The notes under the pieces were generated by a model. That model was not told where the DNA came from, made no database searches, and saw only the letters and a program-made list of their open reading frames with translations. The translations under genes were made by a program, and so were the position numbers. Positions 21,575 to 28,632 of a stretch of DNA of 40,180 bases are shown in pieces (position 1 is the first letter of the stretch; every line of letters starts with the position of its first letter). This DNA comes from a virus. The stretch is taken from positions 1 through 40,180 of the IMG/VR virus record IMGVR_UViG_3300044691_000363, one strand, 5' to 3'.

Positions 21575-21957
21575 AGCCCGCCCCCTCGCACGCCCAGCCC
21601 ACCCTCGCGCGACGCCAAATCCCCGAGTGGATCGGCGCCACCCCGGACTCCGATATCCCCAAGCACGTCAAACTGCGCATCTGGGATCGCTACGGCGGGC
21701 GCTGCTACCGGACGGGCAAGAAAATCCGGGTCGGCGACAAATGGCAGTTCGACCACATCGTTGCGATCCGCGACGACGGCGAACACCGCGAGTTCAACAT
21801 CGCCCCGATCTTGGATGCCCCGCACAAGGCCAAGACGGCAGCCGAGGCCAGCGATCGGGCGCACATCGACCGGATGAAGGCGAAGCATTTGGGAATCTAC
21901 CCGCCCAGCAAGTTCAAGATCAGGAACCGGGGCTTTTCGAGGAGGGCTGAGGGGTGA
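21571..21957 (+). CDS. HNH endonuclease
   Basis: A 128-residue HNH protein. HVKLRIWDRYGGRCYRTGKK is followed by W-Q-F-D-H-I-V-A-I-R-D-D-G-E-H, then FNIAPILDAPHKAKTAAE, giving the His-Asn-His metal site. It differs from the other HNH proteins in the window and resembles the small phage type encoded near recombination genes. It is coupled by ATGA before and GTGA after. Confidence 0.85.
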   Translation: MKPAPSHAQPTLARRQIPEWIGATPDSDIPKHVKLRIWDRYGGRCYRTGKKIRVGDKWQFDHIVAIRDDGEHREFNIAPILDAPHKAKTAAEASDRAHIDRMKAKHLGIYPPSKFKIRNRGFSRRAEG

Positions 21958-22340
21958 AGTTCGATCTCCGCACCCCATGCAAGAACTGCCCGTTCCGTAC
22001 CGACGAGACGGCGATCCGCTTCGCCTGTCGAGAACGCGCGGAGGAGATCGAGGAAAGCGCCTACCGAAACGGCTTCCCATGCCACCTGTCCGCCGAGTTG
22101 AACGAAGACGACGAGGACGGCGGTTACGAGTTCGGCGACAACACCCAGCACTGCGCCGGCGCCACGCTCATGTTCCAGATAGGCGGCTTCAGCGGGAACG
22201 TCCCATTTGAACGGCTACCTGATCGACAACAGGACCGGATCACGTCGAGGCTCGACTTTGACGCCCCGGTCTACGACGGCCCCGACGCTTTCCTCGACTC
22301 CTACGGTCCTGCGGAGATCGAGGAAGACGAGGCTGCATGA
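21954..22340 (+). CDS. Cys-containing protein, CKNCPFR family
   Basis: A 128-residue acidic protein. It opens P-C-K-N-C-P-F-R, a motif of a widespread small phage/actinobacterial family of unknown function (I believe DUF6283), followed by F-P-C-H-L-S and Q-H-C-A-G-A, so four Cys plus His could hold a metal. The start is GTG in a GTGA overlap with the HNH gene. Confidence 0.6.
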   Translation: MKFDLRTPCKNCPFRTDETAIRFACRERAEEIEESAYRNGFPCHLSAELNEDDEDGGYEFGDNTQHCAGATLMFQIGGFSGNVPFERLPDRQQDRITSRLDFDAPVYDGPDAFLDSYGPAEIEEDEAA

Positions 22341-22534
22341 CTCGCCGCGCCACCTTCCGCGAGGCCGACCTTAACCGCGCCGTCAAGGTTGCGGAGAAGC
22401 ACGGCTGGAAGGTGGAAATCGAGGGAACCAAGATCACCCTCTTGCCAATCGACCCCGACGCGCGCCTACCCTCGCCCGATCTGACCGACTCTGATTTCGA
22501 GGCGAGGCTCGCGCAATGGTCACGTTCCGCATGA
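22337..22534 (+). CDS. 65-residue hypothetical protein before integrase
   Basis: M-T-R-R-A-T-F-R-E-A-D-L-N-R-A-V onward. AVKVAEKHGWKVEIEGTKIT followed by I-T-L-L-P resembles a small alpha/beta fold commonly encoded just before phage integrases. It ends in ATGA with the integrase. It may influence integration direction, but no excisionase HTH is visible. Confidence 0.6.
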   Translation: MTRRATFREADLNRAVKVAEKHGWKVEIEGTKITLLPIDPDARLPSPDLTDSDFEARLAQWSRSA

Positions 22535-23559
22535 GGTACGTCCAGGCCTACGCGGATCGCCACGGACGCCAGCGCTACTACTATCGGCGACCGGGCTTTC
22601 CGAGGGTGGCGCTGACCGGGGAGCCCGGCTCCGAGGAATTCGCAAAGGCCTATGATGTGGCTCGCACCAGCGCACCGCGCCGGATCGGTGAGGATCGCGT
22701 GGCGGCCGGGACGTTCTCCTGGCTGATCGTCGCCTACTACGACAGCGCGGCCTACGGAAAGCTCAAGCCGATCACCAAGCGGACCTATCGCAACGTGCTT
22801 GAGCGGTTCCGCCAGACGTTCGGCGACGACGCCGTGAAGTCGATGACACCGAAGCGGCTGGACGCGCTACTGGAGGCCACACCGAAGAACCTCAAGACCG
22901 TCCGCCAAGTGCTGCGACTGATCCTGAAGCTGGCGGTTCGCCGGGAACTGATCACGGTCAACCCCATGGATGGCCTGCGGCTCGCCAGGACGGCCGGCGC
23001 GGGGTTCAGAGCATGGACTGAGGACGACATAGCCGCCTACTGCGCCCACTGGCCCACGGGCTCTCGAGAGCGCCTCGCACTGGCGCTGCTGCTGTACACG
23101 GCCCAGCGCCGGGCTGATGTGGTTCCAATGGGCCGCCAGCACGTCAGGGCAGGAAAGATCCGGGTGGTGCAGAGCAAGACCGGAACGCCGCTATGGATTC
23201 CGCTGCATCCTGAGTTGGCCGCCGAGATCGAGGCGGCGCCCAAGGATCAGCTCACCTTCCTGCAGACGCAATACGGAAAGCCGTTCTCGCCGGCCGGGTT
23301 CGGCAACTGGTTTGGGGAGCGCGCGGAGAAGGCCGGATGCCCTGACGGCTGCACGGCGCACGGCCTGCGCAAGGCCGGATCGCGGCGCCTGGCCGAAGCC
23401 GGGTGTACGCCGCACCAGATCATGGCCATCACCGGCCACAAGAACCTATCGGAAGTGACGCTCTACACGGCGTCTGCGGATCAGGAACGACTTGCTGATC
23501 AGGCCATAGAGCGAACAAAAACGTCTAACCCCGCAAGACCGGTTAGACAAAATGGCTGA
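22531..23559 (+). CDS. int: Tyrosine integrase
   Basis: A 342-residue phage integrase. An N-terminal arm-binding region (R-Y-V-Q-A-Y-A-D, Y-Y-Y-R-R) precedes a SAM-like core-binding domain (about 75-145). The catalytic domain carries the full set: Arg193 (YTAQRRADV), Lys216 (Q-S-K-T-G-T), His277-x-x-Arg280 (A-H-G-L-R-K), His303 (I-T-G-H-K-N) and Tyr312 (V-T-L-Y-T). It would recombine attP with a host attB. I start at 22531 for the ATGA overlap; 22516 is five codons upstream. It is the last gene of the rightward operon, directly before the repeat-rich region. Confidence 0.92.
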   Translation: MRYVQAYADRHGRQRYYYRRPGFPRVALTGEPGSEEFAKAYDVARTSAPRRIGEDRVAAGTFSWLIVAYYDSAAYGKLKPITKRTYRNVLERFRQTFGDDAVKSMTPKRLDALLEATPKNLKTVRQVLRLILKLAVRRELITVNPMDGLRLARTAGAGFRAWTEDDIAAYCAHWPTGSRERLALALLLYTAQRRADVVPMGRQHVRAGKIRVVQSKTGTPLWIPLHPELAAEIEAAPKDQLTFLQTQYGKPFSPAGFGNWFGERAEKAGCPDGCTAHGLRKAGSRRLAEAGCTPHQIMAITGHKNLSEVTLYTASADQERLADQAIERTKTSNPARPVRQNG

Positions 23560-23695
23560 TTTCTGCAATAAATACAGCGTTAAAATCGGGCCATGGCAGT
23601 CCCTAGGGAAGAACCACAGCCTAGGGATTTCAACGCGAAAATTGTCTACCTGCGATTTTAGCGCCCGAGAGGGCCGATAGCGGAGTGTCTAACCC
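23523..23695. other. Candidate attP with nested inverted repeats
   Basis: Directly after int. GTCTAACC occurs at 23523-23530, inverted at 23541-23548, and direct again at 23687-23694, with a shorter GTCTACC at 23644. An outer dyad GCGTTAAAATCG (23577-23588) and CGATTTTAGCGC (23653-23664; one mismatch) encloses an inner perfect dyad TCCCTAGG (23600-23607) and CCTAGGGA (23620-23627). This looks like arm sites around a core, as in phage attP, though the inner hairpin could also terminate int. No tRNA-like core is visible. Confidence 0.5.
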
Positions 23696-23947
23696 GTGAG
23701 CAACCGAACCCTGATCGAGATCAACCACGACTTTTGCCACGCGCTCGATCATCCCAAGTTCCTGCGTGACCTCCGTCGCTACCTAAACAGCGCCAGCCGC
23801 GAAACTGCGGACGCCCTGGAGCGCTACGGCGTCCGCGTCATTGGGATGCGCCACCACTCGGGCAACTTCGTCTTGGACGGCGAGCCCGATGGGTTTCCGG
23901 TGCAGTACCTTGAGCGCGTCAGGTTTTCAAAGACGGGCAGCTCCTAG
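23696..23947 (+). CDS. Hypothetical protein
   Basis: An 83-residue protein, M-S-N-R-T-L-I-E-I-N-H-D-F-C onward, with a ADALERYGVRVIGMRHHSGN segment. GTG start with GGAG 11 bases upstream. It is the first gene beyond the attP candidate, where cargo genes expressed in the lysogen are common, but no function is seen. Confidence 0.6.
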   Translation: MSNRTLIEINHDFCHALDHPKFLRDLRRYLNSASRETADALERYGVRVIGMRHHSGNFVLDGEPDGFPVQYLERVRFSKTGSS

Positions 23948-23978
23948 CCCCTCAACCCCACGGTGAACGGAAATCCGC

Positions 23979-24185
23979 ATGAACATCCCAGGGATCAAGT
24001 CAGGCCACCGGATCATCACCCCGACGTGCCGCGCGAACCGGGGGATGACGCCGGCCTTCCTCCTCGCCGCCGAGGAGTTGCGCGCCATCTACGACAACTA
24101 CGCCCGGACGCCCGAAAACGCCGGGGTGAACTGGCATCTGGTCTTGCTCCGCGACGATCCCGCGGAGACCGAAACCCCAGCCTAG
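23979..24185 (+). CDS. 68-residue hypothetical protein
   Basis: M-N-I-P-G-I-K-S-G-H-R-I-I-T-P-T-C-R onward; F-L-L-A-A-E-E-L-R-A-I-Y-D-N-Y is a helix. ACGGA lies upstream of the ATG. No recognised family. Confidence 0.55.
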   Translation: MNIPGIKSGHRIITPTCRANRGMTPAFLLAAEELRAIYDNYARTPENAGVNWHLVLLRDDPAETETPA

Positions 24186-24249
24186 CCCTCCCCTCTCGGC
24201 TCACCGTCCACAGGTGTTCAATTGGGCCCTGGGATAGACTAGATAGCGG

Positions 24250-24519
24250 ATGCCCTCCCCGCCCGACGACGGCGTCCCGCTGAGCCATTACCTCGCCCAT
24301 GGGGACCTATACGGCCTGCGGTTTGAGTGTCTCGCCTGCCAGGAATCGTTCGACGTTCCCCTCTCCGAAGTCGTCGCCAAGCTCAAGTCTCAAGGCCTTG
24401 GGGATGAGAACACTGGGGTCAAGGCGGTCGGGCGGCTGTCCACCAGGCCCTGCGGACGTTGCGGGGCGGTTCGGTGGATGACGAGGCCGGCGCACCATCC
24501 TAGGCCGCCGAGGGAGTAG
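24250..24519 (+). CDS. Zinc-ribbon-like protein
   Basis: An 89-residue protein with two Cys pairs, F-E-C-L-A-C-Q-E-S-F and R-P-C-G-R-C-G-A-V-R-W, spaced as in a zinc ribbon, and a helix D-V-P-L-S-E-V-V between. It probably binds one zinc ion. The C-terminus is Pro/Arg-rich. Confidence 0.6.
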   Translation: MPSPPDDGVPLSHYLAHGDLYGLRFECLACQESFDVPLSEVVAKLKSQGLGDENTGVKAVGRLSTRPCGRCGAVRWMTRPAHHPRPPRE

Positions 24520-24681
24520 ATGCTGCGGGCCGGGCGCGTCTCCCGGATCAACGCCGCTCTGCGGCTTGGCAGAGGACTTCCCGTTCGAGTGGTTGCCCGG
24601 CCCGCAGTCAGGTGCTCGCCTACGAGCGTAGCGGATGCACTGAAGATGGCGACCCGTATGCCGTCGCGCGCGCCCGTTTGA
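24520..24681 (+). CDS. Doubtful 53-residue frame
   Basis: An Arg-rich frame, M-L-R-A-G-R-V-S-R-I onward, starting directly after a TAG (TAGATG) with GAGGGAG close by. It coincides with a perfect inverted repeat, so the DNA may be conserved for structure rather than protein. No homology is suggested. Confidence 0.3.
   Translation: MLRAGRVSRINAALRLGRGLPVRVVARPAVRCSPTSVADALKMATRMPSRAPV
24523..24607 (+). repeat. Perfect 13-bp inverted repeat with internal hairpin
   Basis: CTGCGGGCCGGGC (24523-24535) pairs perfectly with GCCCGGCCCGCAG (24595-24607) across 59 bases. Inside, CTCTGC (24557-24562) pairs with GCAGAG (24569-24574). The fold would be a long GC stem with an enclosed hairpin, suggesting a structured RNA or terminator. 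It is not a tRNA: T-arm and anticodon positions do not fit. Confidence 0.5.
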
Positions 24682-24719
24682 AACTCATCCGCAGCCTTCA
24701 CAATATGCCGGAAAGCGCC

Positions 24720-24747
24720 TTGAATCTCAACCCGTTTCGGCTAGTCT
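24720..24747 (+). promoter_or_regulatory. Possible promoter for 24836-25279
   Basis: TTGAAT (24720-24725) and TAGTCT (24742-24747) are separated by 16 bp. The -35 box forms a GAATC with the next base, a GANTC site that CcrM would methylate. Downstream lies a leader with a GC hairpin (about 24783-24810). No gene is supported between 24682 and 24835. Confidence 0.4.
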
Positions 24748-24835
24748 GGGGTTGTCCGAAAGGAGCGGGAAGCGGCCCGCGTGAGGGTGGCGCCGCTTTT
24801 TAGCGCCCTCGCCTCTCCCTGAGAGAGGATTTCCC

Positions 24836-25279
24836 ATGAGCATGGGCGTGTTCGAGGAGCCGACGCATCGCGATGCGCTCCGAGCGGCTTGGCACGAGTT
24901 CAAGGAAGGCGTCGCGTTCAGGGCGTTCTGCCTCCACGAGCCCGACCCGTTTGAGAAGGGCGGCGGGTTGCCGCTGCCCATGGCGTGGCTGTGCGCGCCC
25001 TGGAGGCCGCTGGCCTATCGCTTCACGCCCTTCAACCTAGAGCGCATCTTCCGGCCTCGGAAGGTCGAGCGCCGGCAGCGACTGAGCGACCTCAGCGAGT
25101 TTGTGTTTGTCTGCGGCGCGTCGGAGATGACCGAGGAGAGATGGGCGGAAGCCGATGCCCTGGTTGCGGAGTTTGGCGGCGACTTTCCCCCGCGCGATTG
25201 GCAGCCGATGAGCGTCTGTGAGACGGTCGGCGCCATCATGGGCATGGCGCGGGATGAGGTCGCCGAGATCGTGGCCTGA
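24836..25279 (+). CDS. Hypothetical phage protein
   Basis: A 147-residue soluble protein with several aromatic patches (FCLHEPDPFEKGGGLPLP, then W-L-C-A-P-W-R-P-L-A-Y-R-F). The C-terminal part is acidic and helical. A clear ribosome site (GAGAGGA) precedes the ATG. It has its own likely promoter at 24720. The family is not recognised. Confidence 0.65.
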   Translation: MSMGVFEEPTHRDALRAAWHEFKEGVAFRAFCLHEPDPFEKGGGLPLPMAWLCAPWRPLAYRFTPFNLERIFRPRKVERRQRLSDLSEFVFVCGASEMTEERWAEADALVAEFGGDFPPRDWQPMSVCETVGAIMGMARDEVAEIVA

Positions 25280-25370
25280 CTAGCAGTTCTGGCCGCGAAG
25301 CGGACTGATTCTCAGAACGCCGTGAAGCCCGCTAGATGAACCCCTAATCCACCCTCGCCGTTGAATCGGC

Positions 25371-25580
25371 ATGCCCCCTCCCCGCTATCAGGTCTTCGCC
25401 ATCCTCCATGATGGACGGATCTGGCATGGCGACTGCGCCATGGTGGACAAGGGGATGATCTGCGTGAGGAGCGCCTATGGAGGCGAGACGGGCGCAGTAG
25501 GGCGGCGAAGGCCTGAGCGGGTTGCGGTGGAGGTGTTGGAGCGGCTTGTGGTGGATTGGCGGCGCAAGCAGCGGTCTTAG
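25371..25580 (+). CDS. 69-residue hypothetical protein
   Basis: YQVFAILHDGRIWHGDCAMV is a beta hairpin and LERLVVDWRRKQRS a basic tail. The stretch before it (25280-25370) holds small dyads GTTCTG/CAGAAC and CCGC-GAA-GCGG and a TTGAATC motif, but no gene. It converges with 25577-25750 by a 4-base overlap. Confidence 0.55.
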   Translation: MPPPRYQVFAILHDGRIWHGDCAMVDKGMICVRSAYGGETGAVGRRRPERVAVEVLERLVVDWRRKQRS

Positions 25581-25750
25581 CCCTTCTGGCGTTCTCGGCG
25601 CTTGAGTTCTCGGTCTAGGGCTTGGCGGAGAAGATCGGCTTGAGCGCCCTTTGGCGGTTTCTCGCCTAGCAACTTCGCCAGCCGCGCCCGCGTCCCGAGC
25701 GGATAGCGCCCGAGGATTTCCTCCAGCTCCTGATTCTTTGGCCCCGGCAT
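25577..25750 (-). CDS. 57-residue leftward helical protein
   Basis: M-P-G-P-K-N-Q-E-L-E-E-I-L-G-R-Y onward; K-L-L-G-E-K-P-P-K-G-A-Q and a charged terminal helix LRQALDRELKRRERQ. It is the only leftward gene in this rightward region and has the triple CGATATCG element upstream, so it may be a small regulator acting there. I use the ATG at 25750; a TTG at 25798 would lengthen it through two of the bases in the first repeat. Confidence 0.5.
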   Translation of the reverse strand: MPGPKNQELEEILGRYPLGTRARLAKLLGEKPPKGAQADLLRQALDRELKRRERQKG

Positions 25751-25765
25751 CTGCGCCGTTGTGGG

Positions 25766-25866
25766 CGATATCGCGGTTGCGGTCAAAGACTGGCTCAAAA
25801 TCGGTTATCCTCGATATCGTGGATTGACCATGCCACAGATCGGCGTATGGTTCAACTTCGATATCG
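25766..25866. promoter_or_regulatory. Three regularly spaced CGATATCG sites
   Basis: The 8-bp palindrome CGATATCG occurs at 25766-25773, 25812-25819 and 25859-25866, 46 and 47 bp apart. Each is followed by a related (C/T)GRTTG-like stretch (CGGTTG, TGGATTG, CGATTG). They span the divergent gap between 25577-25750 and 25882-26070. The equal spacing, over four helical turns, suggests a cooperative operator or looping site. Confidence 0.6.
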
Positions 25867-25881
25867 CGATTGGAGCCAAAG

Positions 25882-26070
25882 ATGTACCCGTCAACCGCCC
25901 CGGCCATCGGCCAAACCGCCGTCGTCTACCAAGGCGACCGCGAACGCTTCGTCGGAAAAATCATCGCGAAGGGCGAGCGCCAGTGGGCGCGCCACTGGCA
26001 GGTGCAGAGCCGCCGGGGCCTGCGCGAGTGGGTCTCCGAAGATCAGATCGCCTGCGTGACGGCCCGATGA
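25882..26070 (+). CDS. 62-residue hypothetical protein
   Basis: M-Y-P-S-T-A-P-A-I-G-Q-T-A-V-V-Y onward, with RHWQVQSRRGLREWVSEDQI, an SH3-like beta pattern. GGAG lies 6 bases before the ATG at 25882. It is the first gene of the next rightward run and its promoter overlaps the third CGATATCG site. Confidence 0.55.
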   Translation: MYPSTAPAIGQTAVVYQGDRERFVGKIIAKGERQWARHWQVQSRRGLREWVSEDQIACVTAR

Positions 26071-26237
26071 AGGCCGAGCGCTACTACGCCGTGGAGCGCG
26101 AGCTTCGCTACCTGCGCGATGCGGTGTGCGACATGCTCGCGGCGAACCCGAAGCTGCCGCTGCACATCACCGAGCCTCTAGGTCGCCGCCTGATCGACGC
26201 GACGACCGCGCTCAGCCTGCCGGAGGATTTGAAATGA
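26067..26237 (+). CDS. 56-residue hypothetical protein
   Basis: M-K-A-E-R-Y-Y-A-V-E-R-E-L-R-Y-L-R onward; two amphipathic helices, the second with P-L-G-R-R-L-I-D-A-T. ATGA overlaps at both ends. The function is unknown. Confidence 0.55.
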   Translation: MKAERYYAVERELRYLRDAVCDMLAANPKLPLHITEPLGRRLIDATTALSLPEDLK

Positions 26238-26374
26238 GTGCCTTTGAAGAAGGTCGCGCCGCCTACGAGCGCGGCGGACCCCTTCCGGCGCGCAACCCCT
26301 ACGGCGCGGATGAGCAGTGCAGCCGATTCGATTGGCGGAAGGGTTTCTTCGCGGCGCTTCGTGGTGACCTATGA
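26234..26374 (+). CDS. Small RMF-like-motif protein
   Basis: A 46-residue protein: F-E-E-G-R-A-A-Y-E-R-G-G-P then N-P-Y-G, followed by R-F-D-W-R-K-G-F-F-A-A-L. The G-R-x-A-x-x-x-G...N-P-Y...W-x-x-G-F pattern resembles ribosome modulation factor and many short phage proteins. A ribosome-binding role is possible only by this resemblance. Confidence 0.55.
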   Translation: MSAFEEGRAAYERGGPLPARNPYGADEQCSRFDWRKGFFAALRGDL

Positions 26375-26733
26375 ACAAGGAAATCCGCTCCCGCCTCATG
26401 GCTTGGGTCGCGCTCATAGAGCGTACCGCCGCCGATGGGGACAACCGCCTGATGGTGGACGCCGATGTCGCGGCTGAACATGCGCGCGACTTGCGCGCTC
26501 TGCTGTGCGGTACGCCGATCCGCCCAGGCGACACCGTCGAGTGTGTCGACGCATGGGACACCTTCAATGCCCTGACGGTGGGCAAGCTCTACGACATTCT
26601 GGACGCCCGCGACGGCATGGTCTTCGTCAAGGGTAACGCGGGCCATATCGGCGGCTGGTGGCCCTCTCACTTCAAGCATGTGGAAGCGCCCGCAACTCCC
26701 CCGCCCGGATTTGAGCAATGGGGCCGCACATGA
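26371..26733 (+). CDS. Hypothetical beta-barrel-like protein
   Basis: A 120-residue protein. After an N-terminal helix it has IRPGDTVECVDAWDTFNALT then Y-D-I-L-D-A-R-D-G-M-V-F-V-K-G, and I-G-G-W-W-P-S-H-F, resembling small phage beta-barrel proteins (KOW/SH3-like). ATGA overlaps at both ends. Confidence 0.55.
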   Translation: MNKEIRSRLMAWVALIERTAADGDNRLMVDADVAAEHARDLRALLCGTPIRPGDTVECVDAWDTFNALTVGKLYDILDARDGMVFVKGNAGHIGGWWPSHFKHVEAPATPPPGFEQWGRT

Positions 26734-26861
26734 CCACCTACTTCCTCACCGCCCTACGTGAAGATGGGGGGAGAAGGGATATGGTATCCGTTGCCGAGAG
26801 CGGCGGTAGTCCGCCTGCGGCCAAATCCGACAATCACAACCATTCTGAAGGAGGCCGCTGA
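26730..26861 (+). CDS. 43-residue hypothetical protein
   Basis: M-T-T-Y-F-L-T-A-L-R-E-D-G-G onward; the tail is polar and probably disordered. Coupled ATGA before and TGATG after. The function is unknown. Confidence 0.45.
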   Translation: MTTYFLTALREDGGRRDMVSVAESGGSPPAAKSDNHNHSEGGR

Positions 26862-27355
26862 TGTCGGCTGAGCGGGTGGTAGCCCATGTGCTGATCGAGC
26901 CGGAAGATCTGCAGGAGCTTGTCCGGCACGCCTACCTAGCTGGCTGCCGAGACGTGCACGAGAACTATCAGGAGGATGCCGATCCTGACTTTACCGAGGC
27001 GAGTTACGACTATGTGGCGAGCCTCGACTTCACAGAAACCACGAAGCCTTATAGGGGTGCGCGCGACACTTGGCGACCGATCGAGAGCGCGCCGAGGGAT
27101 GGGACGGAAATCATTCTTCGGCGAGATCAGCGTATCGGCGGCGGGTTTTGGATCACATGGCCTGACACCGAAACCTGTGAAGGTGGCGAGGGATGGAGCG
27201 TCGGAGCCGACGGCTGCCACTGGGATGACGCTGCTGCCCCTACCCACTGGCAACCCCTCCCCACTCCGCCCCTCCGCGCCGAGCTGCTGGCCGATGCGAA
27301 CTCCCACTACAGTGAAGCCCAGCTTGAAGAGATAGCCGCCGGTGACCGCTCATGA
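26861..27355 (+). CDS. DUF551-like protein
   Basis: A 164-residue protein. The C-terminal half has W-R-P-I-E-S-A-P-R-D-G-T-E-I-I-L, then G-G-G-F-W-I-T-W, then T-H-W-Q-P-L-P, the DUF551 pattern seen in many phage and prophage proteins of unknown role. The N-terminal 60 residues are acidic and helical and resemble other small phage proteins. GAAGGAGG precedes the start. Confidence 0.7.
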   Translation: MSAERVVAHVLIEPEDLQELVRHAYLAGCRDVHENYQEDADPDFTEASYDYVASLDFTETTKPYRGARDTWRPIESAPRDGTEIILRRDQRIGGGFWITWPDTETCEGGEGWSVGADGCHWDDAAAPTHWQPLPTPPLRAELLADANSHYSEAQLEEIAAGDRS

Positions 27356-27486
27356 CCGTCAAGCCGATCTTCGCTTGGTACGACATGTGGGTCGGCGCGT
27401 TCTGGGACAGCGCCAAGCGCCGCCTCTACGTCTTCCCGGTGCCGATGCTGGGCGTCGTGATCCAGTTTCCGGCGGCTCGGCGATGA
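27352..27486 (+). CDS. 44-residue hydrophobic protein
   Basis: M-T-V-K-P-I-F-A-W-Y-D-M-W-V-G-A-F-W onward, aromatic-rich, with L-Y-V-F-P-V-P-M-L-G-V-V-I; possibly membrane-associated rather than a clean transmembrane helix. ATGA overlaps on both sides. The function is unknown. Confidence 0.5.
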   Translation: MTVKPIFAWYDMWVGAFWDSAKRRLYVFPVPMLGVVIQFPAARR

Positions 27487-27758
27487 GGATCACATACACT
27501 GGCCCCACCGCCTGCTTCGACGCCGCCATGCTCATCGTGTCGCGGGAGATGGTCTATTGGGAAGCTAGGTACACCAAGGTCGGGTGGGGCTGGCAATTCA
27601 ATGGCCGATATCATCCAGACGGAGAGTTCTTCGTCCGCAGACTGAAGGACGGCTTGTCGGTGAAATGCACCCGAGATCCAGCGGAGACCAGCGCCAGCAG
27701 TCCGAGCGCTGAAGGCGCGGGTGCTGGCAAGGATGCGCGTGATGACCCCGAAACCTGA
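27483..27758 (+). CDS. Hypothetical protein
   Basis: A 91-residue protein. EMVYWEARYTKVGWGWQFNG is a beta segment rich in aromatics and Y-H-P-D-G-E-F-F-V-R-R follows; the last 30 residues are low complexity. ATGA coupling to the gene before. The family is not recognised. Confidence 0.55.
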   Translation: MRITYTGPTACFDAAMLIVSREMVYWEARYTKVGWGWQFNGRYHPDGEFFVRRLKDGLSVKCTRDPAETSASSPSAEGAGAGKDARDDPET

Positions 27759-27788
27759 ATCCGACCGGCTGAACAAAAGGGAACGGCC

Positions 27789-27983
27789 ATGAGCAGGAAG
27801 CATGACCCAAGATATCTGGAGCGCGCTCGCAACCAGTCGCTTAGCTGGGCGCAAGGTCGTCCATATCACGAGCCGATCAATGACGAGTGTTGCCCTGACT
27901 TCTCGTGCTGCTGCCCCGACCTTTTCACGAAGGACGAGGCCGAACGCTGGCAGACCCACGCGGCAACATACGGAGCGCACTAG
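27789..27983 (+). CDS. 64-residue Cys-rich protein
   Basis: M-S-R-K-H-D-P-R-Y-L-E-R-A-R-N onward. The E-C-C-P-D-F-S-C-C-C-P-D-L-F segment places five Cys in 11 residues, which could bind a metal or form disulfides. The start has a weak AAGGGAACGG ribosome site. The function is unknown. Confidence 0.55.
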   Translation: MSRKHDPRYLERARNQSLSWAQGRPYHEPINDECCPDFSCCCPDLFTKDEAERWQTHAATYGAH

Positions 27984-27986
27984 GCT

Positions 27987-28196
27987 ATGGCCCACCTACC
28001 CGACAAGCCCATGAAGGAAGAGCCGCACGTCACCCGCTCCGTCCGCTACTGGGTCTACAGCCCGTTTGGCGATCCGATCCTGTGCGTTCCCGACTATGCC
28101 GAGGCCCTGGCCTACGCGCGGGAAGTTCCCCGCCGGACGATGGAACTGATCGTGGTCGCGGCGACCCGCACACCCATCGAGGTTCGGCCAGCATGA
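27987..28196 (+). CDS. 69-residue hypothetical protein
   Basis: M-A-H-L-P-D-K-P-M-K-E-E-P-H-V-T onward, then RYWVYSPFGDPILCVPDYAE and a short helix. It ends in an ATGA overlap with the DUF736-like gene. No recognised family. Confidence 0.5.
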   Translation: MAHLPDKPMKEEPHVTRSVRYWVYSPFGDPILCVPDYAEALAYAREVPRRTMELIVVAATRTPIEVRPA

Positions 28197-28402
28197 CCTT
28201 CACCGCCAAGCCCGGCAACGGAGCGCTGTTCAAGAACGAGCGCAAGGTCAAGGATCACCAGCCCGACTATCGCGGCTCGCTCACCCTCCCCGACGGCACG
28301 ACCATGCAACTCGGCGGCTGGATCAGCCAGGGCGCGAACGGGAAGTACCTGTCGCTGAAGGTCAGCGCGTTCCTGCCGGCCGTGGGCGATCCTGAGGCCT
28401 AA
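28193..28402 (+). CDS. DUF736-like small protein
   Basis: A 69-residue protein: G-N-G-A-L-F-K-N-E-R-K, then D-Y-R-G-S-L-T-L, then W-I-S-Q-G-A-N-G-K-Y-L-S-L-K. This matches the DUF736-type pattern (N-G-x-L-F-K-N, P-D-Y-x-G, G-K-F-x-S-L), an OB-like fold common on plasmids and phages of alphaproteobacteria. It may bind single-stranded DNA, which is inference. Confidence 0.65.
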   Translation: MTFTAKPGNGALFKNERKVKDHQPDYRGSLTLPDGTTMQLGGWISQGANGKYLSLKVSAFLPAVGDPEA

Positions 28403-28428
28403 ACCCCGCCCGAAGCGTTCTCGGCATC

Positions 28429-28623
28429 ATGGCGACGATCACGATTCCAGACGATTGGGCCCCGACCGCAGCAAACATCAACGCCCTGCCGATGCCGCTG
28501 CGCCGATTCATCATGCAGCTGGAGACCCACATGGACCCCCAGCTCACCCTGCAGCAGCTCCACGCGTGCGAGCAGAACACAAGGGCTCTGGCGGCCATGG
28601 TGGCGATGTTGCGGGAGGACTGA
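28429..28623 (+). CDS. 64-residue hypothetical protein
   Basis: M-A-T-I-T-I-P-D-D-W-A-P-T-A-A-N-I-N onward, with a helical C-terminal half ending in acidic residues. It is the last rightward gene and is followed by a strong hairpin. The function is unknown. Confidence 0.55.
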   Translation: MATITIPDDWAPTAANINALPMPLRRFIMQLETHMDPQLTLQQLHACEQNTRALAAMVAMLRED

Positions 28624-28632
28624 GGCCGGAAT

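Noticed and set aside
24523-24607. tRNA gene suggested by GTTCGAGT and a paired acceptor-like stem
   Set aside because: The stem is 13 bp long and continuous, the T-arm bases do not pair, and the distances to an anticodon arm are wrong.
24612-24803. 63-codon plus-strand frame with GTG start
   Set aside because: No ribosome site, overlaps the promoter-like sequence and leader hairpin of the next gene.
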